From assembly GCF_030463535.1 (NCBI RefSeq), contig NC_132879.1, positions 36,380,425 through 36,444,424 of the forward strand: a stretch of DNA of 64,000 bases, given 5' to 3'. Positions 1 to 11,049 of this stretch are shown one piece after another; the first letter of the stretch is position 1, and each line of letters begins with the position of its first letter. A program made the translations under genes and the position numbers. The notes below the pieces were generated by a model. The model worked only from the letters and a program-made list of their open reading frames with translations, searched no databases and had not been told where the DNA came from. This stretch comes from Salminus brasiliensis (Eukaryota; Chordata; Actinopteri; Characiformes; Bryconidae).

Positions 1-419
1 TCTGAAGAGCAAGCGCAGCTTAGCAAACGTCTAAAGGAGCTGCAGAGGAGACACAGTGAATTCCGTCGACTGTTGCTGGGCAACCAGATGGCCTCTACAC
101 CTGTACCCTCCTCTTTGTTCATCCCAGGGCCTGAGTCCAGCTTCTTAAACCTGCAGGTGAATTGCAAACCAAGAGGAATCATTATGAGAAAGATATATTT
201 CTGTTTTATATATTTTATTCTCACTTCTAATTCCCACCCTTGTCCCTGTGCCAGGAGGAACAGCACCAGAGGGAGCTGTTAGTGTTGCGGAAAAGACTGG
301 AGGAGCTAGAGAGTATTCAGCAGCAGCAGTTGGAGGAGCTGACTGCTCCCCTGGATCAGGACAGAGTGAAAGAGAGAGAAAGACTTCTAGGACCTCAGAA
401 TGGCCTGCCTGACCTCTAA
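1..419 (+). CDS. 3' end of an unidentified coiled-coil protein (partial)
   Basis: Two coding exons at the left edge. The first runs in frame 1 from the window edge to 156 (52 codons) and ends at a GT donor; the second starts after the AG at 253-254 and ends at the TAA at 417-419. The residues are rich in E, Q, R, K and L with heptad-like spacing, broken by a proline- and serine-rich patch (residues 37-47 of the visible part), and the protein ends in GLPDL. The style recalls centrosomal or cytoskeletal coiled-coil proteins, but I do not recognise the gene. The 98-bp intron has normal splice sites. Only the last 106 residues are visible, so function is not assigned. Confidence 0.7.
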
Positions 420-741
420 ATGGACAGAACTAGAGTCATAAATACTGTGCCAAAGACCCATCAGATGAGGGTCCTAATACTGTGCTGTTTTTGTGTTTTT
501 TGAGGAACGATGATTAATTCTGAGAAATATTTATAAAATTGATTGCATTGTTTATATGTAGCTTTTTTTATGTTGCAGTCTTCCATAGCCAATTTACCTT
601 TTAATATGAATATATGAATTCAGTGTCCATTTAACACCCTTTACTCCTTTTTAAGGTGGGTGTTCACATTATGGTATTCTTTTGTAAAACAGATTCTGAA
701 CTCACAATAATATTTTTCTGATTAATCTGTTGATAATTCAT

Positions 742-747
742 AATAAA
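742..747 (+). terminator. polyadenylation signal of the left-edge gene
   Basis: AATAAA about 320 bases after the stop codon at 417-419, followed by an A-rich stretch. It is the first canonical signal downstream, so 420 to about 770 is the probable 3' UTR. Confidence 0.55.
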
Positions 748-1261
748 AAAAAACATAACTATTTTGATTTTGAACCAGTTTTATGTATTGGCAGAACATG
801 GCTATTATGCTAGTGACTATAAAAGTACTAAGGGAATATCACAAGGCATGTACAAGCTATCTTGAAAGTCAAAGGGCATATGCAACATATGAAATTCCAT
901 GCTATTAATATTATATTTCATAATAGTAATAGCTACTGAACGCCATTTCCGAAAAATGTGAGGTGATGAAAACAAAACTCTTGGCTTCAAGCCAAATCAC
1001 TGTTTTGGGTTAAATGTTATCCTAATTCAAGCTGTGAATGGTGAGAGGCCACCATGTCCTGATTTGTTTGGACAGCGTGTCGGCTGTTTGAACCCTCAGC
1101 CGACAGGCCGGAACCCTGTTGCCTGCCGGCTCTAAGCCCACAACACTGATGTAGGCATTCCCCAGGTTGCCCTTGCTGAGGGAAGTGGATTTACTAACCA
1201 ATCTATTGAAGTGGTTTTTATATGCCATGTGCAATCAAACTATGAACTCTAATTAAAATAA

Positions 1262-1400
1262 CTCTAATTAACCAGCTAGTTTTCACCTTAAGGACCAGTT
1301 TGAACCATCTGAAACCAATTCTTGACCAATTCTTGGTCTTGAGCTGGATTCTTCAGCAGGGGAACTAAGGTTATGCTCTGAATCTGCAGAATAGAAGCAC
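1262..1400. repeat. dispersed repeat, copy 1 (AACCAG/TGGTC-rich)
   Basis: AACCAGCTAG and GGACCAG words lead into a roughly 50-base block (1351-1400) starting TTCAGCAGGGGAACTAAGG. The same block recurs in the same orientation at 2626-2676 with few differences. The two copies lie either side of the CatSper gene promoter. Confidence 0.6.
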
Positions 1401-1521
1401 CTGCTTCCTGCAAGCTCAACGCCTGCAACACCAAAAGTCATCACCAAAAAGTGGCCACTCCAAATGTAATCAGATTTCTGTTAAACTGAGAGAGATGCAA
1501 GATTGATGAACCAAGCCAGTC

Positions 1522-1570
1522 ATACATGTCAAGTATAGGTTTTTAAGAAGAACCTATAATTGACATGTAT
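1522..1570. repeat. 20-bp inverted repeat (hairpin)
   Basis: The arm at 1522-1541 is the reverse complement of 1551-1570 with one mismatch, separated by a 9-base loop. It is too short for a typical miRNA precursor and is more likely the collapsed end of a MITE. Confidence 0.6.
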
Positions 1571-1835
1571 AAATTAGTACAATGTGGGACATTTTGTTGG
1601 ACACCTTTGGTGTGCTTTCTTTACCCTACTCTTGGGCATTTCGGATATCATGTGGTTTTGATCACATATCATCACAGCTTTGGTAAGCTTTACTGACTTC
1701 TATTTGTTTATTCATACACTAAATAAAGTTCAGGTGTCCCACTTTATGGCAGAAAATGGGTTACTGTTGGGAAACTATGCCTAAATCGACGGCTTTACTT
1801 TCTACTCCAGTAGCGTGTGTTGTTCGTAAATCGTG

Positions 1836-1937
1836 CACGTGCTCTATTTTTCTGTCTGTCTTATTATGACGTCGATTATTGTTCCATAGCAACGGAATTC
1901 AACCGGATGGAATGAGAACGTACATGTGATTACGTCA
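1836..1937 (+). promoter_or_regulatory. putative CatSper gene promoter: E-box, two CRE-like sites, X-box-like site
   Basis: Within 102 bases there is CACGTG at 1836-1841, TGACGTCG at 1867-1874, GTTCCATAGCAAC at 1881-1893 (a good right half of the RFX X-box) and TTACGTCA at 1930-1937. CRE sites are used by CREM in spermatids and X-boxes by RFX factors in ciliated cells and testis, so the set suits a sperm flagellum gene. No TATA box is obvious. Function is inferred from motif match and position only. Confidence 0.5.
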
Positions 1938-1949
1938 CAGTTAGTGAAG

Positions 1950-2003
1950 ACGTTTAGTTCATAAACTGATCAGATGAGCTGAGAGTGGAATCAGCGGGAT
2001 TAG
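1950..2003 (+). other. probable non-coding first exon of the CatSper gene
   Basis: The bases before 2004 end in GGGATTAG and are followed by the strong donor GTAAGTG. The matching acceptor (T-rich tract then AACAG) ends at 2832, three bases before the ATG at 2835. The 5' end is not visible and the start is approximate. Confidence 0.5.
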
Positions 2004-2075
2004 GTAAGTGTTAGATCTACATGTAGGAGAGAGATAGTAGGGGATGTATGGTGGAGGTTAAAGACTGTGTGCTGA

Positions 2076-2111
<36 letters not shown>

Positions 2112-2112
2112 T
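2076..2112. repeat. (ATT)n microsatellite
   Basis: About twelve uninterrupted TTA units in the first intron of the CatSper gene. Confidence 0.9.
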
Positions 2113-2289
2113 GAATAACAGACTGAACTAGTTCCCACAGTCCTCACACTTCCACTTCATCCATTTAGCCATGCTTCAGTTAGGACTGACTAAAATTCCT
2201 CACTGGATCCTGGTTCTACAAATGTTAGGAAGTGAAATATCAGTGCTTTAGCTTTGTTGAAATGAGAGCTGGTGCTGAAGAAGCTAAAA

Positions 2290-2680
2290 ACCTAATCTAA
2301 TTCTGCTGAAAAAACAGCCTGACCAGCTCAAACTGGAGCAGTTTAGCTCTTTACCAGCGTAACGTGTGTTTGAGTTTGATGGTTTAACTGGTTTACCAGC
2401 ATGATAAACCTGACCAAGCTAGTCGATAAACCAGCTAAACCATCAACTCTAATTAAAACATGCTGGTCAACAGATAAACTGGTCAGTCAGCCTAACCAGC
2501 TAGTTTACCAGCATAGGCTATGTTTTCACCTGGATGACCAGCTTTTTTTCACCACTTTGACCATCAAGCGACAGTTTAGACTATCAGTACCCAGTAACCA
2601 GTAAAAGCTGGTCTTAAGATGGGTTTTTCAGCAGGGGAACTAAGGCTATGCTCTAAATCTGCAGAATAAAAGCATGTGTC
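2290..2680. repeat. dispersed repeat, copy 2 (ACCAGC/GCTGGT-rich)
   Basis: Many interleaved ACCAGC, AAACTGG and GCTGGTC words, ending in the block at 2626-2676 shared with 1351-1400. The 67-codon open frame it contains is a product of this simple composition. Confidence 0.6.
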
Positions 2681-2834
2681 ATATGAATAATTAGTGCATT
2701 TTATGTAATATAATAATGTACATTAAAATATCAGAAGTTAGACACCTATAAATATTATTAGATGATGAGGAAAATAAGATCATTCAAAAAAATTAAAAAC
2801 ATTTTAAATATTTATTCTTTTTTTTCCAACAGCA

Positions 2835-4125
2835 ATGATGGTCAAAATACTGGCTGTGTTGTTTGCTGTGGCCCTGGTGGTCTCCTGTGGCCTTGAAGCT
2901 CCACAGAGGTCAGCGTGCAGCGGAGTGGATAGGCGTGGCGTGGCGGACATCACTGAGGAGCAGCGTGTTAACAGTAACACTGTGTGTATCTCCTTCTACT
3001 GAAACCATGATTTTACACCCATATGTTTACAATCCAGAACCCAGAACACACACTAGTGCAGGGGAGCCCGAGCCTAGTGCTGGAAGGTTGGAGTCCAGCA
3101 CAGTTTAATGGGTTCTTCACTTCAACACACCCGATTCTTGTAGGTGCAGAGTTGGATAGAGAAGCTAAAACTATCCTCAAGTTAAAATGTTGTTGGTTTG
3201 ACTGGAATAAAATAAGTATCAGGTCCAAACACTCCTCAAGTTCTCTGTTGAACCACAGTGGAGCTTCTCAGTAGATCCTGCATCCATCAACACAGGAACT
3301 GCAGTTTGTTAGGCTTGTCTTATGTTTTTGCTAAACCAACCAATCAGACTGAAATGAAATACAATGAAATGTAAAGAAATGAAATGGAGCTCAGTAGATT
3401 TCCTACAAACGTACGACACACATTCTACACATGTAACTGCACTGGTTACTGCTAGGTGTGTTACAGCAAGTAGCTCTTCAAACTGTGTTTGACTGGGAGA
3501 TTAGAGTTGTAGTGTTTGTGTGTGTGTGTGTCTATCAGTCTTCATAATCATGTTCTTAATGTTAATGGATGCAGAACCATAAAATAAGCATCATGAGAAC
3601 ATCCATCAATAATACCAGCGTTGATCATGAACTGCTTCTGTCTTTCAGAGCGTTTCTCAGTGTATGCTGGGCAGCCAGCTGGTGTTCGACCTCAACGCCA
3701 CACTTCAGGAGAGCAAACTCCTGAACCGCCGCTACTTCGACTGCCCGAAACCAGAGCCAGGCGTGCCCTGCTTCTTCTACAAAGACCGTAAGACCCCACT
3801 CGTACTGCAGACTTCCCTCACCTCCTCTACAAAGTGTGCTAGTTATCTAAGTTTACCTAACTCTCTCTCTCTCACTCTCTCTCTCTCCATCTCTAGTCTT
3901 CTATCCAGTCTTTGGTGTGAAGGAGAATGTCTCTGGAGAACTGGTCAGGTTCCTGGGCAGGTAAGAATTCTAATCATTATTCCATAGATTTCTCATATTA
4001 CTGCTCTTACGCATCATCTGGGTGTAAAAGTCTCAAAACTTTTAACCATTAAAATAAGTAAATCTCCTTCCTTTTTATCCTTTTATCAAACAAACCACAC
4101 TTTAACCTCTATCCCAAACTGTATT

Positions 4126-4168
<43 letters not shown>

Positions 4169-4378
4169 CCTCACAGCTACACCTTTAAGGTAGTAGGTGG
4201 GGGTCCGTATTCCAGAGACAACATCCGTGAATACAGTGAGGAGGAGATCCAGCACTACAACAGCTTCAATGACAGGTTTCTACATCAGATAGACTGAATG
4301 TGACAGTTCAGATTCCACACCACTGACTTACCAACTACAACAGTCTGTCTAACTGCTATGATCAATATTAACTACTGC

Positions 4379-4434
<56 letters not shown>

Positions 4435-4608
4435 TGTGTGTGTGTGGGTGTGTCAGTGCAAGCCTCGAGGAGACTCTTATTTGGACGTTACAGAACATTC
4501 CAGACTCTGTTAACATGACCAAAGAGGGCTTCATTGTGATGCGTGACTCCTTCAGCTGGGTCAGGTGAGAGCTCCCACTGCTAATTTTGTTAAAAAAATA
4601 ATTGTCAG

Positions 4609-4653
<45 letters not shown>

Positions 4654-7600
4654 GAAAAGGAGAAAACTTTTGACTGTTTGACTTTGAGTGGAGTTACATC
4701 AACAGCTCCCTCGTCTGTTATTCCACAATAATGAAATATGTGTGTGTGTGTGTGTACAGATGGGTGTGTCAGAGAAACTCTCCATGTGGGGATCTAACTC
4801 CTCAGGGTCTGCTGGATCCAGACTACTTCTTCCTCATTGAGGTCTCCAACAAGTACGTCCTCTTGATTTTGATTGTAGTTAGGTTTGATTTCTCTTTCAA
4901 TGTAGAAGAAGCCCGACACCTTTAAATCCAGAAACAGCTCAGAGTCATGTCCTTCTCCCTGTGGAGCTTTTATAGCACCTAGAGAGACTCATTCCAATTA
5001 GCACGTCTTCATCTCAGTGAGCTTTACTCAGTGGAGGAGATTCTCCTGAAGTACATGTCTCCTGAAGTCCATAGAGAAATCTGAGGTGTGAATCTGGCTC
5101 AGTTATGGTGGCCTCTCCTCACTACACGTGCTGAACTCAGCTCTGCATCTCACTGAGAACTGACTGTGTTAAGAGGGCTGATTGCCTGATGGCTCGGTGA
5201 TCTTGAAGCATGTGCAGGAGAACCATGCTCTGCACTTGTACTTGAACAGTGATGAAGCAAGAGTGAAGGAGAACTCAACTGCTTTTAGATGCTTAAAGTG
5301 CAGCAAAAACAAACAAGCTCTGTAAAAAGATGGAATCCAGTAAAACAGAGAGACTAGAACTAAAACGTCACCTAGGAGAAGAAAATGACGTTGTAGAAAA
5401 CGAAGCTGCCTTTTAATCGAAGTCTGAAGAGAAACAGGAGTTATGCAGTTTGGTCACTAGAGCTATCTGAGTTAACTTTACCTACCAAGCTCCGCCCCCT
5501 CGCCCCACTGTGTACTTTATTTGAACATCACAGGTATAAGATTGGACTGGAGTGTGCCCCCAAGTGGTGAGAAAGAGCTATGCACGATTTTCAATATCTG
5601 TGTACTTCTGATTTGTGTGTGTGTGTGTGTGTTTGCAGGGGAGTTGACAGGAGCACATCCTGTGAACATACTGCCCTGTTTGAGCTGCATGTTCATGGAC
5701 TTCCTATGATGCCACTGAGAGCCCTGTTCTACGTGGGGGTGAGGGACTTCTTCAGACATTTTACACAATATAATTGATTAGAATAACATGTTTTAGTAGA
5801 AGATCTGAACATTCAGAAGAACAGTCAACACACTCATTACAGACCACACCCTTAAAGACACTCTCTGTGTTTGTAGATGACCATGATCATCATTCTGAGC
5901 ATCCTGATCTTCTACATCCTTCACAAGTGCTGTGGGTCGAGACAACAGAACCACTGCACTGTAGAACATGAGAGCCCTGTAGAAGAAGGTAACTCTGCTA
6001 GAGCTTTTACATCCACTCAGATATTCACTACACACACATACACACCTATACTCTCCGTCTAACACACACACATGCTGAACACTACTGAACACACTCGTTC
6101 TCTGTCTGTTTCTTTTTCTTTCTCTTTGTAGAGGATCAGTGCAGTGTGTTTGAGGACTCTGAGGTTGATGGTCATGCAGTAAAGGATTGGTGGACGAAGA
6201 TCGAGGAGATCTACAGCCTCATCGTGGCCTTCACCCAGAATCCTTTTTTCAGTGGCTTCATCCTGTTGGTGGTTCTGCTGGATACCGTGATGCTGATCAT
6301 CCAGGCCTTCCCCACTGTCAGTGTGAGAGCAGGTGCGGTCAAACACATGTTCACTCTGTCACTTTTTTTTGTGCAAAATCTTAATCCCAGCACTGGTAAC
6401 CTTATAATTATGAGCGCACACCAGTAGTGGATATGAACACACACACACACACACACATACACACACTTATGGATGTGTGTAATATGGAAGCTCTCTAGAC
6501 ATATGCTGGTATTCAGTAGTTCAGTATAGTGTAAAAAAATAAACACACCCACAGCAATGTTATCATACACACTGTACATCTAGATTGTTAAAGGGCTTAT
6601 TTCTACATATTGTTTTGTACGGATGTAATAGGTTGGGTGTTCTCAGCTGTGGATGCCTGTTTCCTGGGCATCTACCTCATGGAGTTCTTGCTGAAGCTGG
6701 TGGTTTTGGGGCACAAGTACTTCCTGAACCCCTGGAATGACATGGGTGAGCTGATCTGTTTCTTATGAGAATAGTCAACATGGTTCTAAAATGGCAGCCA
6801 GGTTCTGCATCCTGAAATTCATGTACAGATGATTTTCAAATCTCAGGAGCGAGTTTTTATATGATAGCATGTTAGAACTTCTTCAGAGTCTTGATTTGTT
6901 CTCTGTTCCAATTTTCCTTTTAGACTTCATCATTGTTGTGATGAGCGTGGTGGACTTTACACTGCCACTGCTACAGTCCTCAGGACTCTTTGGCAGCAAG
7001 CAGACTTCCAGCGTCTTCCGCATGCTGAAGGTCATGAAAGGAGCGCGTGCAATCAGGGCTTTCCGTTTGCTGAAAGCCATCGAGTAAGAAAAATGACAGC
7101 TTTGTTAATGTGGTCAATCAGGCAGTTACGGGTGTCCATATCTGTGGCTTTTACTTTGAATCACTAACTGGTAAAGCTTTGGTAAATGTACCAAAAGGGG
7201 TGTTCAGCTCCTCCCATATATTAACTCGAGGACTCTCTCTCTTCTTCTAGCTCCTTCCATACGCTGCATGTGATCCTGACAACTGCTGTGAAGTCTCTCC
7301 GGTCCATCGGCTCCACAGCATTCATCATGCTCATGATTATATCCATGTTTGCCATTTTTCTCCGGGTGCTGTACAGTGAGTCTGACCCGGAGAGGTTTGG
7401 AAGCATGATGAGCACCATCACCACCTTGTTCCAGGTGCTGACACTAGATGACTGGTCCCTGGTCTTCAGCACCAGCAATTCCAAGGGTAAGGGCTCATGT
7501 CTTACTAGTAGTCAACAAGTCACATGAGAAGATAACTGCTGTCAATTTTCTGTCCAGCTGGAATTTTAAACAAATATTTCTTTGTCCTCTGTTTTCTACA

Positions 7601-9342
7601 TGCAACAGGAGCTTCTCACATCATGGTCTTCCTCGTGCTGTACATCTTAGTGGAGAATCTAATTCTCCTCAAGTAAGTTACCTGGAATAACCTCCCAGTG
7701 TTCCCAGTTCCCTATTCTGTGACCATTACAGTACATAATGATGTCTATGAAGGCATTTTGTCATCTGGCTCTTATTTATAATAGTTAAAAGTCAAGGCAG
7801 TGGGATTTGTGGTGTTATCTTCAAAGCATTTAGCCGGTCATCCCACCATACTGTTGGACTTTAGACCCTCAATGAGCAGCAAAACCTCTTACATCACCAG
7901 TCAGATGGTGTTGATTATCTCTACTCAGTCCATGTTAATGTTTCTTTATTCACTTCTTTTTTCCTGTTCTTCAAGCATCATCCTTGCAGTATTAGTGGAC
8001 AACTTAGGACTCACAATCAACACCACGAATCGGCAGGTACACAGAATTCAGACTCCTGCAATGTAGAAAAAGTCCTAGATGTGTAAAGGTTCAGTATTCT
8101 AACTGTTCTCTGATTTCAGGTCCAGCATACTCAAGTAGATGAAGATGAGTACATCAAGAAGATCGGTAAGTATGTGTAAGACAGCATTCGTTTACCTGAC
8201 AGAAGGGCTGGCTGGTAAAACAATGACTACCACTTTTTGATTGATTTTTCACCTTGTTATTCATGTTTTCTCCTGAAATGGCACAAGAGAGTGGATTAAA
8301 CACCCTCTGTTCAATAGAAGGAGTAATCAGAACATCTTGTTATCAAGTAAATTCAACAAGTTAAATCCATGGATGATCCGCCCTGGAGGTTTCTGTTAAA
8401 AATACAGAATATCTAGACATTAACTTACACTATACATACATTACACATACTAAGCCTAGAGGGAGCTCACAACACAGCAATCATGCTTGTCTCCGTCTTG
8501 GTCTCAAGTTCTTAAATTAAAAAAGGTTTAAATTAGCTTGTTCCTTAATGTTCTGTATTAGTTCTGTGATTTATGGATCTCTGTCACTTCAACAGAACTG
8601 GAGCTGAGTGAGCCTCAGTCAGAAGAGGAGTCGTACCAGGAGGCTCTCAGACAATCTTTTATTGATAAGAAATACAGCAAGAGGTGAGAGACACTGTTTC
8701 AGAAATACTCATATGTTGTTGCCTCAAGCGTAGTAATAGGATCAGGATATGACATCATATTCTTCTAAGAAGTAAAAGACCCAACTATAGTGGATGATCA
8801 TTAACTTACACTGCCTCAAGCTCACACTGCTTTTCTCTGAAGGACTGCTGTTTGTTGTGTTTATAGGAAGACGGAGCTCATGATGAACTACCTGAGCGTA
8901 TTGACCAACATGGAGCAGACCCAGTTCTCAATCGGGTCAGAAGCTTTTTTAATGGAGAAACTGGTGGAATGCAGCTTTAAGGTAATGGGCTTTTCATATT
9001 CATGCCATTGCAATTACAATATGACAAAAATGGATCTTCAATCACGGTTCAATCATAAACCAATGAAATGAGCAGAAAATAAGAGAGTAAAGTTCCTTTT
9101 GATTGTGAATATTGTGCGAACAACATTAACATTTAGAATAGAAATATGTTTCAACCTTATAATAGTAAAAAACACTGTAAACAAATAGAATTCAACACAG
9201 TAATATTCCTGTTAAAATATTGAGATGTGTAAATATACGTAAGGCAGTCCATTAAAAACTGTATTTATCCTTATAAAGGAGTTACTGAGGTTTTTCTTTT
9301 TTTTTCTTTAAGGGAGAGGAAGTAGAGACTGACAGCAGTTGA
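2835..9342 (+). CDS. catsper1: CatSper1-type sperm cation channel subunit with an N-terminal auxiliary-subunit-like ectodomain
   Basis: Pore subunit of the flagellar CatSper calcium channel. Eighteen exons: 2835-2981, 3649-3787, 3897-3960, 4177-4275, 4457-4564, 4760-4852, 5639-5738, 5877-5988, 6132-6332, 6632-6745, 6924-7083, 7251-7486, 7609-7672, 7976-8036, 8120-8165, 8596-8683, 8867-8981, 9313-9342. The sum is 1977 bases and 658 residues with no stop. Only the first donor (2982) is uncertain. Order: signal peptide (1-18), ectodomain to about 244, helix about 246-267, basic cytoplasmic linker, S1 about 326-347, S4 with R425, K428, K431, R434, R437, R440, pore TLDDW at 510-514, and a C-terminal helix region ending GEEVETDSS. 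The residues FGSM...TLDDWS and the tail match CatSper1 better than CatSper2-4. The ectodomain (WVCQRNSPCG, VHGLP) resembles the membrane-proximal end of CatSper gamma/beta/delta/epsilon; gamma is my best guess from memory. There is no His-rich N-terminus as in mammals. Confidence 0.82.
3035..3295. repeat. MITE-like dispersed repeat in CatSper intron
   Basis: The stretch GGAGTCCAGCACAG followed by CAACACACC resembles 45793-45950, where a similar GGAGTCCAGCACAG...CCAGCACACC unit occurs. Two copies of the same words in unrelated places indicate a mobile short element. It lies between the first and second coding exons. Confidence 0.45.
4129..4168. repeat. (TG)n tract against a 3' splice site
   Basis: Uninterrupted TG repeats end about eight bases before the acceptor of the exon at 4177-4275. 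Confidence 0.9.
4380..4450. repeat. (TG)n tract against a 3' splice site
   Basis: About 70 bases of near-pure TG run up to the acceptor of the exon at 4457-4564. Open frames of CV or TH residues here are artefacts of the repeat. Confidence 0.9.
4607..4650. repeat. (TG)n/(GA)n microsatellite
   Basis: Short TG run followed by about sixteen GA units in the intron after the exon ending at 4564. Confidence 0.85.
6427..6470. repeat. (CA)n microsatellite
   Basis: CA repeats in the intron between the S1 exon and the S2 exon of the CatSper gene. Confidence 0.8.
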
Positions 9343-9639
9343 GATCTGATCTACACCCAGCTGTTGATGATGTGGAAAAGTGCAAACACTTTATTTAGTG
9401 GCATGTAAAGGTTTGGACTCTTTTGGGAGGTAATGTCTGCAGGCAAGCATCAGGTAGACGGGCACCCTACATACTCTGGTCGGGCTCAGCCCAGAACAGA
9501 TAATGCAGGAGGACTGCGTGGACCCAACACACGCAAGGTCCACCTTTGTGGTGCTGTGCAAATTCCCATCAGGCAAAGGGCAAGTTCAGAGAGGCCCTTG
9601 GTCTCATAGACCTTGGTGACCCTGGAACCAACCATCTTA

Positions 9640-10810
9640 AAAGTAGATGGTCTAAGAGTTGCCCAGGATGAGAGGTGGCAGTCAAGTGTGGGGATACACA
9701 CAAGTCCCCAGCTGGCAGCTGCATAGTTGGAGTTTATCCCAGTAGATGAGAGGGTCGCCTCAGTGTGACTTCCTGTTGCAGAGAGGAAAGCTCTGAATGT
9801 TGTATGTATGTTCTGCTCCACAGCAGTTTGGAGTATTCGGCCCTGTTTGGATAAAGTGGGTGGAATTCTGCACAGATTTCCATTCACTGCCTCCATTCTT
9901 CTGCTGGGTGACTTCAATGCTCATGTAGGCAACTACTGGGAAACCAGGGGAGGAGTGATCAGAGGGGAACAGCCTGCCTGATCTTAACTTGAGTGGTGGG
10001 ATGTTATTGGACTTCTGTGCTTGTCACAGTTTGACCATAACAAACCCCATGTTTGAACACAAGGTTGCTTAGAAATGTACTTGGGGCAGAGCACCTTGGG
10101 CCAAAGGTCAATGGACAATTTGGGGTCTTGTCATTTGACCTAAGGCCATGTTTCGGACACCTGGGTAAAGAGAGGTTCTGGCCTGTTAACTGATCACTTC
10201 TGGTGGGGAGTTGGATCAGGGCGATGGGAAAACCTGCCAGACGGCCCAGGTAGGCCCAAACAAGAAGTAAGGGACTTCTGTGAAAGGCTGGCAGTGAACT
10301 CTGTCCAAACTGATCTCAACTTCCATCTCCAAGAGAACTCCATAGATGTTCTGGAAGAGGTTGGGACATGGAGTCCAAATGGACCCTGTTCAAGACTTCT
10401 GTCATGGAAGCAGCTGTACATAGCTGTGGCTAAAAGCTTGTTGGTGGCTGTTATGGCGGCAACCAGAGAACCCGTTGGTTGACACTGGCGGTAAAGGATG
10501 CCGTCATGCGGAAGAAGGAGGCTTTCTGAGCTTGGCTCACTCAGGGTACTCCTGATTCCACTGACAGTTTCCAACAAGCAAAAAAGCTGCAGCTTTGGCA
10601 GGGGCAGAAGTGAAATCTAGGGCATGTATGGAGTTTAGAGAGACCATGGACAATTACTTCAGGGTAGTTCCTTAAAGAAGTTCTGGAGAACACTCGACAG
10701 TTCAGAAGGGAAAAGAGGGACACTCTCCCAACAGTGCTCAGTAAGGAGGTGAAGCTCTGAACTCTGAATATGTCGAGTGCTGGAAGGAACACCTTGGTCA
10801 GGAACCCTGG
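9640..10810 (+). mobile_element. decayed non-LTR retrotransposon (LINE), endonuclease and linker part
   Basis: The + strand translation, with many stops and frame changes, gives [11 protein letters not shown] near 9900, the hallmark of the apurinic-type endonuclease of LINEs. Further on are TLGQRSM near 10090, GRWENLPDGPGRPKQ near 10220 and KRDTLPTVLSKE near 10710, all typical of a vertebrate LINE open frame between endonuclease and reverse transcriptase. The reverse transcriptase itself is missing, so the copy is truncated and dead. The larger reverse-strand frames here are shadows. Confidence 0.7.
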
Positions 10811-11049
10811 GTAATGGCCAAATGAACCAGCTTGTAAATACAAGCGGCAAAATGAGTTTTCTCTGTTGAGCAGCTGTGCTCACTCTCAACAATCAAATGA
10901 GAAGCTCTTTTATCTGGCAGAAGCTCTGAGCATCCCCTAGTGGAAGCTGGTGGAACTGGCTTTGTACTGGGATGCCTGGGATTCTTTTCTTGCCCTATTG
11001 CCACCGTGACCCTGCAATGGACTAATCAAATCATAAGATCATACTGATG

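Larger units (their letters stand above)
760..1820. other. intergenic stretch with hairpins and a dispersed repeat
   Basis: No coding exon is visible. It holds a 9-bp stem at 1078-1086 and 1097-1105, a near-perfect 20-bp hairpin at 1522-1570, and a repeat rich in AACCAG/TGGTC words at 1262-1400 whose end recurs at 2626-2676. Confidence 0.5.

Noticed and set aside
1522-1570. microRNA precursor
   Set aside because: The stem is only 20 bp with a 9-base loop and does not extend; no seed recognised.
4349-4568. Open frames rich in CV or TH on both strands
   Set aside because: They are read from the (TG)n repeat before a CatSper exon. Only the part from 4457 onward is a real exon.
5989-6131. Boundary between two separate genes (auxiliary subunit, then catsper1)
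   Set aside because: No stop, poly(A) signal or promoter is seen and the splice phases match, so one gene is the simpler reading. RNA evidence could reverse this.
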